DNA of 5,157 nucleotides, from positions 1-5,157 of the forward strand of contig CAZJUO010000076.1 in the NCBI GenBank assembly GCA_964549245.1, in the 5' to 3' direction. Of the stretch, positions 1-5,157 are shown piece after piece. Positions within the stretch are counted from its first letter, which is position 1, and every line of letters begins with the position of its first letter. The DNA comes from CAZJUO01 sp964549245 (GTDB taxonomy: Bacteria; Patescibacteriota; Patescibacteriia; UBA10025; JAHIVO01). The position numbers and the translations under genes were made by a program. The notes beneath the pieces are model-generated. The model made no database searches, was not told the origin of the DNA, and saw only the letters and a program-made list of their open reading frames with translations.

Positions 1-81
1 TGAATGTGGACCGCACCGGCTGACATTTTTGTTTTTTGATATCTTTTTGATCTGTTCTGTGGTGAACTTTTGTTTGATCAT
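1..81 (-). CDS. Partial IS3-family transposase OrfA (N-terminal 27 codons)
   Basis: An ATG at 81-79 opens a frame that stays open to base 1. It encodes a lysine-rich N-terminus beginning MIKQKFTTEQIKKISKN and ending near SRCGPHS. The pattern FT.EQI..(I/L)S.N..V..C...S is typical of the helix-turn-helix OrfA of a subgroup of IS3-family transposases, which usually continues with SITY...FK. OrfA binds the terminal repeats and is normally joined to the OrfB catalytic domain by programmed frameshifting; neither part is visible here. No convincing Shine-Dalgarno sequence precedes the ATG. The call rests on a short N-terminus plus the neighbouring IS terminus, so the family is likely but not proven. 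Whether the full transposase is intact cannot be told. Confidence 0.55.
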   Translation of the reverse strand, partial: MIKQKFTTEQIKKISKNKNVSRCGPHS

Positions 82-124
82 ATTTTGCTGTTTTATTTGT
101 TATTTCTATCCTTAATTAAGGTTA

Positions 125-146
125 CAAAAAAGAGACACGTTGTGTC
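125..146 (-). terminator. Possible weak intrinsic terminator inside the IS end
   Basis: On the minus strand GACAC-AAC-GTGTC forms a 5-bp stem with a 3-nt loop (146 to 134), followed by TC and a run of six T (to about 127). It lies after the biosynthetic genes and before the transposase ATG at 81. It could end transcripts coming from the operon, or shield the transposase from read-through, as IS termini often do. The stem is short and only moderately GC-rich, so efficiency would be low. Confidence 0.35.
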
Positions 147-167
147 CACTTTTCGGGGTACAGATCA

Positions 168-243
168 GTTCTTGACTCATTTGGCTAATCATAGCGTAAT
201 ATCACTCAAATAATGAGCTTAACTAAATGTCACCTTTTTTATC
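168..243. other. Spacer between the IS end and the last operon gene; no feature seen
   Basis: This 76-bp A+T-rich stretch separates the IS terminus from the stop codon of the DUF1611 gene. It contains no open frame of note and no strong terminator. A perfect CTTATT-CTGC-AATAAG hairpin overlaps the stop codon (243-258), but it is followed on the minus strand by A-rich rather than T-rich sequence, so it does not fit an intrinsic terminator for the operon. Confidence 0.5.
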
Positions 244-1314
244 TTATTCTGCAATAAGACCGATTGATTGCATATAATCAAGAATGTCATTCGTCCCATC
301 GAGAACTGGATCTACAACAGGTAAATTGTGCACCTCACTAAGTTGTTTTTTCATTTGTGATATATCTCCATGAAATGCACTTCCATTTATTGAAATACCA
401 ACACAACGAATATTTGAATTGGTTAATCGTCCCATATACTCGGTGGCTTCGCGGACTGCGGCAATTGAAGGAACCGGATATGTGATTCCCAACCTATGAG
501 TTCTTGTAGGCTCGTGGCATAAAACGAAGGCATCTGGCTGTGATCCATGTAAAAGACTTAAGGGTACACCAGCGTGACTTGGATGGAGGATTGAACCCTG
601 ACCTTCAATCACGTCCCAATGATTAGGCTTGTTACTTGGAGAAAGCATCTCCGCCGCTCCAGCAATATATTCGCCAACAATTGTATCCAGCGCATAGCCT
701 TCACCTGAAATCATGATGCCAGTCTGACCCGTCGCTCTAAATGTGCAATCTACGCCCCGTGCTTTCATGTCTCTTGTAAGAGTAAGGGCTGTGAATTTTT
801 TGCCGCAAGCACAGTCGGTTCCGATTGTCAGTAATCGACGCCCTTGGCGCTTTAAGCCTGTTGCCTTTGGAATTGGGGTATCAACATGGCGCAAATCAAG
901 GAGTCTAACCCCTGTTCTATTTGCTGCCGCGACAAATTCTGGTACGTCAGAAAGTCGATCGCGCAACCCGCTAGCAATATCTAGCCCGTAATTGATCGCT
1001 GAAAGGATGTGCGGGTGCCAGCTAGGATTGAGTTTGCCACCTGAATTCGTAACGCCAATAACAAAGGTCTTGACGCCGAGTCGAACTGCCTCAGCCAAAT
1101 TAATAGCGGGGAGATCAATGTGAACCGTGCAATCAGGCATCCTAACTTGAGCAATACAATCTTCAGGGCGCCAGTAGAGTAAGCCAGTCGCTGATTTTGC
1201 AGCAAGCGGATCACGAACATCCCCAAGAAAAAGCACGAAAGGTGCTTCCATTATTCTTGCATTTCTCGCAACTCCCGTATTTCTTTTCTTGCTTAACTTG
1301 TCACTATTCGACAT
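244..1314 (-). CDS. DUF1611 / DgcN-family P-loop protein (possible amino-acid N-acetyltransferase)
   Basis: The 356-residue product has the two-part DUF1611 layout. An N-terminal Rossmann-like part starts near APFVLFLGD (residues 24-32) with a DPLAAKSATG segment at 35-44. A C-terminal P-loop part starts at about 160, with the nucleotide/CoA-binding loop GTDCACGKK (165-173), ATGQTG (194-199), an E237-GQGS-HP segment (237-245) and HEPTRTHRLG (267-276). Length is normal for the family. The characterised relative DgcN N-acetylates D-glutamate in D-Glu catabolism, usually beside the epimerase-like dgcA; no dgcA is seen here. The gene lies 33 bp after the adenylation-carrier-citrate synthase gene, so it is probably in the same transcript, with a tailoring, acylating or self-protection role inferred. 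No clear ribosome site precedes the ATG at 1314. Met22 (codon at 1251-1249) is an alternative start that matches where relatives begin, leaving residues 1-21 as a possible lysine/arginine-rich extension. Family assignment is firm; substrate is unknown. Confidence 0.82.
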   Translation of the reverse strand: MSNSDKLSKKRNTGVARNARIMEAPFVLFLGDVRDPLAAKSATGLLYWRPEDCIAQVRMPDCTVHIDLPAINLAEAVRLGVKTFVIGVTNSGGKLNPSWHPHILSAINYGLDIASGLRDRLSDVPEFVAAANRTGVRLLDLRHVDTPIPKATGLKRQGRRLLTIGTDCACGKKFTALTLTRDMKARGVDCTFRATGQTGIMISGEGYALDTIVGEYIAGAAEMLSPSNKPNHWDVIEGQGSILHPSHAGVPLSLLHGSQPDAFVLCHEPTRTHRLGITYPVPSIAAVREATEYMGRLTNSNIRCVGISINGSAFHGDISQMKKQLSEVHNLPVVDPVLDGTNDILDYMQSIGLIAE

Positions 1315-1347
1315 ATGATTTATGCAATTACATCTTGTTTAATTTTT
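1315..1347 (-). other. Short spacer between the fusion gene and the DUF1611 gene
   Basis: The 33-bp A+T-rich spacer holds no clear terminator, promoter or Shine-Dalgarno sequence. Its shortness supports co-transcription of the two genes. The minus-strand A-rich run just after the fusion stop codon (AAAAAAATTAAAC) is not a terminator. Confidence 0.5.
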
Positions 1348-4335
1348 TTACAAATGCCTGGGGCGATATGATATAAGTGGGTTGATCATGATATTATTCA
1401 GTTTTTGCTCTTGTACATGAGCACTCCAGCCTGCCATTCGTGCTAATGTGAAGACAAGTGTGCCGTAACCAAGAGGTACTCCAAGCATCGTGAGGAGTAC
1501 TCCGGTGTAGGCATCTACATTTACATAAGTCCCGTGACGACGCATAGGGACCATAGCTTTATCAACTTCTGTTAGAATTTTCATTGGTCTAGCATCAGCC
1601 CCTTCTTTTATTAATGTCTTGATCCAGTCGGCTATCAGCGCTGCACGCGGATCCGGTACTTGAAAAACTCGGTGTCCAAATCCGGGAACCGAATGTTTCT
1701 TACGCTGTCTTTTCTTCACCCAATCAGTGGCATTTGAAGGTGTGCTAATATCTCTTATCATTGCCATTACATCGTCTGTTGCACCACCATGCTTACTACC
1801 CGAAAAAACAGCCAGAGCTGCAACAACTGATGATATGTAGTCCGCATCAGTTGATGTTGCTATTCTTGCAGCAAACGTTCCCGGGTTGGTTATGCATTCT
1901 GACAACATGACAAAAAGAGATTCGATGGCCTTCTTCTCCGTATCCGAGGGAGAACGCCCAGATAGTACTCCTAGTGCCCACTCTGGAAGAGATTGCTTGA
2001 TTATTGATCCAAATTCATGCCCCCCTCGTGCCAAGGTCGCATGATGTCCGATTGCAGCCGCTACAAATCCTTGTACCTGCAATCCAACTGACCATTGTGA
2101 TAGATTCCTATTAAGAGATCGCTGTTGAAACAAAGTAACTACACTTAAAATGAATTTTATTGGCGATGGACATGCTAAAAATATCTTGCCCATTAGTTTA
2201 GTCACCCCCCTCGCACATTCTTGCCCGATTCGGTATTGCTCAAGAGCGAAATCTCGTTTAGTTTTGTTTGGGTAACGGCCATGATACAACAGAAATGTCA
2301 CATCTATATATTTTTTATTAACAAATTTGCTAACCGGTGTCCCACAATACGACAGGAATCCATTCTTACCATCAATATCAGAAATTGAACTATAGTCCAA
2401 AATAACGTTTAAAAGGCCGCGCTGAACTTTTGGTTCAACGTCTGCACTTCCAGAGACATTAGGGTTGCCTTTAGTTTGGTTGCCAACCGAGTCGCCACGA
2501 ACTTTTATTACTTCTCGCACTAATTTGTCCAAACGAGTAACAGCCTTCCACTCATTTATAGTAATGGCAAATTTCTTTTCAAGTTCAAAAATCATGCTTA
2601 TGAATCCTAATGAATCAGTGTGTTCAATAAGGTCTTCATCATGTTTAAAATTTGGTAAAGAACTTAGCAGGCTTTGTTTCGATAAAATATCATGCACCGC
2701 GAACTCAATATCTACCACCGTTGGCAATGGGCACTGTTTAGGTAAGGAAACACCAGTCTTTTGCTTTGTCTGCTTCTTATACAAGGTAACCAGCTTCTTT
2801 CGATCCAACTTTCCATTGCTAGTTAGTGGTAAACGATCAATCTCAATAATCTCATTAGGTTGTTCATGGGATGGTAATAGATTCCGACATTTCTCTAAAA
2901 TATCACTTGCTAACAGACCACCTTTCTCAACATACACAATTAATTGTTCAGGAAAATCCTCAGGCCAAACCAAAGCAGCTACTTGTTGACTTCCGCTCAC
3001 TCGCCTGACCGCAGCTTCGATCGCGCCAAGTTCGATTCGTACACCATGAAGTTTAACTTGATTATCAATTCTTCCACGAAAAACAAGTCCAAGACCAGGC
3101 ACATTAATGGCTAGATCGCCTGTAGAATATGTATGTAAGGGGGCTTTGTTATTAAGTTTTAGGTTGTGATATCGGGCGATAGTCTGTTTTGAATTTTTCC
3201 AATACCCGTCGGAGACTTGAGACCCGACAAGATTCATTTCGCCGACAGTATTAGCTGGCACAGCCTTACGCTTGGAATCCAATAAAAATATTTGTTGTTC
3301 TGGTAATGGGCTACCGATTGGTAGGTCATTACAGATCTCAGGAAGATTCCTTCCATCCCATCCAAAATGAGTAAAAGCTACAGTTGCTTCAGTCGGACCG
3401 TAGAGGTTTACTATAAGAGCATTTGGGGCGGCAACCTTCATTGCCTGTGCAAACTCCACTGGCATACGTTCGCCACAAAAAAATGCTAATCTCAAACTTT
3501 GGAGTGCGCCTGGGGTCAATTTTCTGGAACGCATTAATTCTGACACTACTGAAGGAACGGAAAACCATACTGTTAGTTTATGGTTTTCAACCAAATCCGC
3601 GCTAAATAACGCCATGCCCCTGTGTGGCACATACAGGCATGCCCCGGCATTCCAAGTCACAAACATATCATGGACTGAAAGATCGAAAGTTAACTCAAAG
3701 AGTTGCGTGCAACGATCAGTGGAGAGTAAAGGATATAGTGATGATATGGATTGAACATATTGAAAAACACTCTCCTGGCGAATTGGCACACCCTTAGGTT
3801 CACCCGTCGTTCCACTAGTGAATGTAATATATGCAAGGGATGCTGGATTCACTTCGACCGGTTCAAATTTCTTTGAAAATTGATGCAAGTTGGACTTGTC
3901 ATACACTTTATGTGGCGCAAAGTCACCTTGATTAACTTCGGACGATTCATGTTCCGGTAAAATAATGGCTAATGGTTGGCTAGAATTCTGTGCAACCAAT
4001 TTAGCAAAATTCAATCCGTAATGATCTGCGATAACTGCAACAGGGGATGTAATAGAAGCGATGGAAATAGCCCGTTCGTGTGTTGTATTAGGAGATACTG
4101 GTACATAGGTCTTACCAGCACCAAGAATGCCCAGAATACCGGCGAACCCGGTGAATGTGCGTCTAGTTGCCAGAATACAGTTATTCTGACCACTCACGGT
4201 TGATCTTTGTAAGCAATTCAAGATTTGACCTGCCGTCTTGGCGAGTTCAGCATAAGTTAGAACCTTAGAGTCAATGCAGATGGATGGTCTTTTGGGATAG
4301 GTTTTAACATTCTTTGCAAATAAGTGAGCTATCAT
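1348..4335 (-). CDS. Fusion protein: adenylation domain, carrier protein and citrate-synthase-like domain
   Basis: Three domains are visible in 995 residues. The adenylation domain (about 1-525) has an AYITFTSGTTGEPKG phosphate-binding loop (168-182), FDLS (217-220), LYGPTE (311-316), YSTGD (403-407), GRID (421-424) and NGKLDRKKL (507-515) with catalytic Lys509. Asp218 fits binding of an amino-acid amine. The pocket and the CGE motif (287-289) resemble DltA, the D-alanine ligase, so a small amino acid is likely. The carrier protein (about 540-612) has Ser575 in DSL as the phosphopantetheine site. A G/N/S-rich linker (613-639) follows. The citrate-synthase-like domain (about 640-993) keeps the catalytic triad His849, His888 and Asp941, plus Arg897 and Arg966, but lacks the usual HADH motif (LSEC at 811-814). 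There is no condensation or thioesterase domain. An in-frame TAA 9 bases upstream supports the ATG at 4335, and the domain starts at its normal place; the ribosome site is weak. Likely role: load an amino acid and join it, or an acyl-CoA, to a keto acid. Domain calls are firm; substrates and product are inference. Confidence 0.9.
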   Translation of the reverse strand: MIAHLFAKNVKTYPKRPSICIDSKVLTYAELAKTAGQILNCLQRSTVSGQNNCILATRRTFTGFAGILGILGAGKTYVPVSPNTTHERAISIASITSPVAVIADHYGLNFAKLVAQNSSQPLAIILPEHESSEVNQGDFAPHKVYDKSNLHQFSKKFEPVEVNPASLAYITFTSGTTGEPKGVPIRQESVFQYVQSISSLYPLLSTDRCTQLFELTFDLSVHDMFVTWNAGACLYVPHRGMALFSADLVENHKLTVWFSVPSVVSELMRSRKLTPGALQSLRLAFFCGERMPVEFAQAMKVAAPNALIVNLYGPTEATVAFTHFGWDGRNLPEICNDLPIGSPLPEQQIFLLDSKRKAVPANTVGEMNLVGSQVSDGYWKNSKQTIARYHNLKLNNKAPLHTYSTGDLAINVPGLGLVFRGRIDNQVKLHGVRIELGAIEAAVRRVSGSQQVAALVWPEDFPEQLIVYVEKGGLLASDILEKCRNLLPSHEQPNEIIEIDRLPLTSNGKLDRKKLVTLYKKQTKQKTGVSLPKQCPLPTVVDIEFAVHDILSKQSLLSSLPNFKHDEDLIEHTDSLGFISMIFELEKKFAITINEWKAVTRLDKLVREVIKVRGDSVGNQTKGNPNVSGSADVEPKVQRGLLNVILDYSSISDIDGKNGFLSYCGTPVSKFVNKKYIDVTFLLYHGRYPNKTKRDFALEQYRIGQECARGVTKLMGKIFLACPSPIKFILSVVTLFQQRSLNRNLSQWSVGLQVQGFVAAAIGHHATLARGGHEFGSIIKQSLPEWALGVLSGRSPSDTEKKAIESLFVMLSECITNPGTFAARIATSTDADYISSVVAALAVFSGSKHGGATDDVMAMIRDISTPSNATDWVKKRQRKKHSVPGFGHRVFQVPDPRAALIADWIKTLIKEGADARPMKILTEVDKAMVPMRRHGTYVNVDAYTGVLLTMLGVPLGYGTLVFTLARMAGWSAHVQEQKLNNIMINPLISYRPRHL
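1351..2418 (-). other. Citrate-synthase-like domain within the fusion
   Basis: From about residue 640 the sequence follows the whole citrate synthase fold: ISDIDGKNGFLSYCG (651-665, usually ...LYRG), VTFLLYHGRYPN (679-690), TFAARIATST (820-829), KHGGA (848-852), PGFGHRVF with DPRA (884-898), NVDAYTGVLL (939-948), LARMAGW (964-970) and AHVQEQKLNN (972-981). Numbered by pig citrate synthase, His274, His320 and Asp375 correspond to His849, His888 and Asp941; Arg329 and Arg401 correspond to Arg897 and Arg966. The His235/Asp237/His238 segment is changed to Leu811/Glu813/Cys814. The domain is close to full length, so it is probably an active enzyme with altered specificity rather than a remnant. 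Confidence 0.85.
2500..2718 (-). other. Carrier-protein (PCP/ACP) domain within the fusion
   Basis: Residues of about 540-612 form a four-helix carrier-like segment. The modification site is Ser575 (codon TCA, 2613-2611) in HTDSLGF, followed by the helix ISMIFELEKKFAITI. The LLDS-like site and the FxI(T/D)(I/V) end of helix II recall DltC and other amino-acid carrier proteins more than canonical multi-module NRPS carriers, which usually have GGDS or GGHS. The adjacent PPTase gene could supply the activating enzyme. Confidence 0.8.
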
Positions 4336-4445
4336 TGTTGGTCTTTAAATTATCCCCGATATATAAAGTGATATATGTATAAAATATTATTACAAGGAGT
4401 GGGCACCTCTAGCAAGGACTTGCCCCGCTTTGTAAAGTGGTCCGA
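4336..4445 (-). promoter_or_regulatory. Intergenic region upstream of the fusion gene, possible internal promoter
   Basis: This 110-bp gap follows the PPTase stop codon. On the minus strand it has a TTGTAA (4395-4390) and, 16 bp further, TATCAC (4373-4368), a weak sigma-70-like pair in a very A+T-rich stretch, about 35 bp before the ATG. The heptamer GATATAT occurs twice on the plus strand, at 4358-4364 and 4370-4376. Upstream are two small inverted repeats, GGGCA/TGCCC (4401-4405 with 4421-4425) and CCGCTTT/AAAGTGG (4425-4440). These could be an operator or a weak hairpin after the PPTase gene, but none is strong. The gap leaves open whether the fusion gene has its own promoter or is read through from the PPTase gene. 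Confidence 0.3.
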
Positions 4446-5157
4446 TCACGCTGTCAATTTCATCCTCGAATTGTCATTTTGAGTTCGATTACAAAAAATC
4501 CAAGGTTGATCGAGTGTAAATTTTACATAATTCTTATCATATACCACAGACCTAGAAGTGCAAACGGATAAAATAAACTTTTCTTCTTTCAATGTTGATA
4601 AGTAGTATTGTTGATTATCGTATCTTATCTCTTTTCTAGGTTTAGTATGATCAAAATTAAATTGCGTTATTGGTAATGGCCTCTGTAATCCAATCCCCAA
4701 TGCTTTCAAAAAAGATTCTTTTCGTGTCCAAATTTCAAAAAAATTTTTAAGTCTTTGCATAGCTTCCTTGCCTGATTTAATATAATTTTCTTCACTCACC
4801 GATAAACAATTTCTAACGCGCCCAAAATCAACATTTTTTAAAAGCTCAATATCGACTCCAATTTTTCCGCTGTCACATATTCCAATTGCCAAATAACTAC
4901 CCGAGTGAGAAATGCTAATGTCGAGATTCGAATCATTAGGCTTTTTTATCACCGGTTTGCCAAGTTTTGTTTTGTCAATAAAAACGTTTTTCGTGGAGCC
5001 GAGAGTTTCATGAGAAATAATTTGTTTTGCTAAAATTTTACCAATTAACGAAATTACAAAATCTTTCCCCTTACGGTTAGGGAGAGTTTTTATATCAGAA
5101 CTATCAAACATTGAAAGTAAAAAAGACCTATCTTTATCCCAAATAGTCGAAGTAACC
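4446..5157 (-). CDS. Sfp-type 4'-phosphopantetheinyl transferase, probably partial at the right edge
   Basis: The enzyme moves 4'-phosphopantetheine from CoA to the conserved serine of a carrier protein. Counting from the internal Met at 5111, visible motifs are LGKPVI (50-55), DISISHSG (64-71), IGVDIE (84-89) with Mg-binding Asp87 and Glu89, and WTRKESFLKALGIGL (128-142) with Glu132 and the conserved Lys131, the signature of the Sfp/AcpT family. The ATG at 5111 would give 221 residues but has no ribosome site, and family members usually have more sequence before the segment matching DFVISLIGK (17-25). The frame stays open upstream through 15 more codons (VTSTIWDKDRSFLLS) to the edge, so the true start is probably beyond 5157 and the gene is partial. 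The stop is TGA at 4448-4446. Its obvious partner is the carrier domain (Ser575) of the next gene, 110 bp downstream. The gene is visibly more A+T- and lysine-rich than its neighbours. Confidence 0.88.
   Translation of the reverse strand, partial: VTSTIWDKDRSFLLSMFDSSDIKTLPNRKGKDFVISLIGKILAKQIISHETLGSTKNVFIDKTKLGKPVIKKPNDSNLDISISHSGSYLAIGICDSGKIGVDIELLKNVDFGRVRNCLSVSEENYIKSGKEAMQRLKNFFEIWTRKESFLKALGIGLQRPLPITQFNFDHTKPRKEIRYDNQQYYLSTLKEEKFILSVCTSRSVVYDKNYVKFTLDQPWIFCNRTQNDNSRMKLTA

Larger units (their letters stand above)
1..167 (-). mobile_element. End of an IS3-like insertion sequence, running off the left edge
   Basis: Read on the minus strand, the stretch from 167 inward begins TGATCTGTACCCCGAAAAGT and continues with GGACAC. 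This resembles the terminal inverted repeats of many IS3-family elements, which start with TG and carry a CTGTACCCC-GAAAA-GTGGACA-like core. It is followed 86 bp inside by an ATG opening a reading frame that looks like an IS3-type OrfA N-terminus, the expected arrangement for a left end. The boundary at 167 is set from the TG start and could be off by a few bases. The other end and any target-site duplication lie outside the window. The family is recognised from memory, without a database match. Confidence 0.6.

Noticed and set aside
176..217. CTCATT / AATGAG inverted repeat with a 30-nt loop
   Set aside because: A six-base, A+T-rich match at this distance is expected by chance.
243..258. Perfect inverted repeat CTTATT-CTGC-AATAAG at the DUF1611 stop codon
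   Set aside because: The stem is A+T-rich and is followed on the minus strand by A-rich sequence, not a T-run, so it does not support a terminator.
743..1226. Open frames of about 80 codons on the plus strand (743-991) and minus strand (981-1226)
   Set aside because: Both overlap the DUF1611 gene in other frames and encode no recognisable motif.
1348..2418. Housekeeping citrate synthase (gltA) or 2-methylcitrate synthase (prpC)
   Set aside because: The domain is fused to a carrier protein, lacks the HADH motif and sits in a biosynthetic context with no TCA or propionate genes.
2465..2989. A 174-codon open frame on the plus strand
   Set aside because: It lies antisense to the end of the adenylation domain and the carrier domain, whose motifs are clear on the minus strand. 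Its product has no recognisable domain, so it is taken as a chance frame.
3423..4203. Short open frames of 60-75 codons on both strands within the adenylation domain
   Set aside because: They overlap well-conserved adenylation motifs in another frame and have no recognisable product.
1348..4335. The possibility that the fusion is two separate genes joined by a sequencing error
   Set aside because: The linker (residues 613-639) is a typical flexible interdomain stretch, the frame is continuous, and no start with a ribosome site is seen at the beginning of the citrate-synthase domain. Not fully excluded without homologues.

Overview
The window carries a compact three-gene biosynthetic locus, all on the minus strand, ending at its downstream side at the edge of an insertion sequence. 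In transcription order (right to left) the genes are: a Sfp-type 4'-phosphopantetheinyl transferase (4446 to beyond the right edge), a 995-residue fusion of an NRPS-type adenylation domain, a carrier protein and a citrate-synthase-like domain (1348-4335), and a DUF1611/DgcN-family P-loop protein (244-1314). The first 167 bases look like the end and the first 27 transposase codons of an IS3-like element.

How the genes could work together (inference): the transferase puts a phosphopantetheine arm on Ser575 of the fusion protein. The DltA-like adenylation domain activates a small amino acid and loads it on that arm. The citrate-synthase domain would then use the tethered acyl thioester, or an acyl-CoA, in a Claisen/aldol-type condensation with a keto acid and release the product by thioester hydrolysis. 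No condensation or thioesterase domain is present, so the citrate-synthase domain would serve as both C-C bond former and release domain. The DUF1611 protein, whose characterised relative DgcN N-acetylates D-glutamate, could tailor or detoxify an amino-acid-like product. The most unusual point is the adenylation-carrier-citrate synthase architecture, in which the usual oxaloacetate-contacting His region is also altered.

Organism: moderate to low GC, tight co-directional genes and an IS3-like element indicate a bacterium. A gammaproteobacterium, possibly marine, is a weak guess from the DUF1611/DgcN family and the IS type; nothing in the window fixes the lineage. The transferase gene is visibly richer in A+T than the two genes after it, which suggests different origins.

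Non-coding parts: 82-167 is the IS terminus with a weak hairpin plus T-run; 168-243 is a spacer with no recognisable feature; 1315-1347 is a short intergenic spacer; 4336-4445 is a 110-bp intergenic region with an A+T-rich promoter-like stretch and small inverted repeats.
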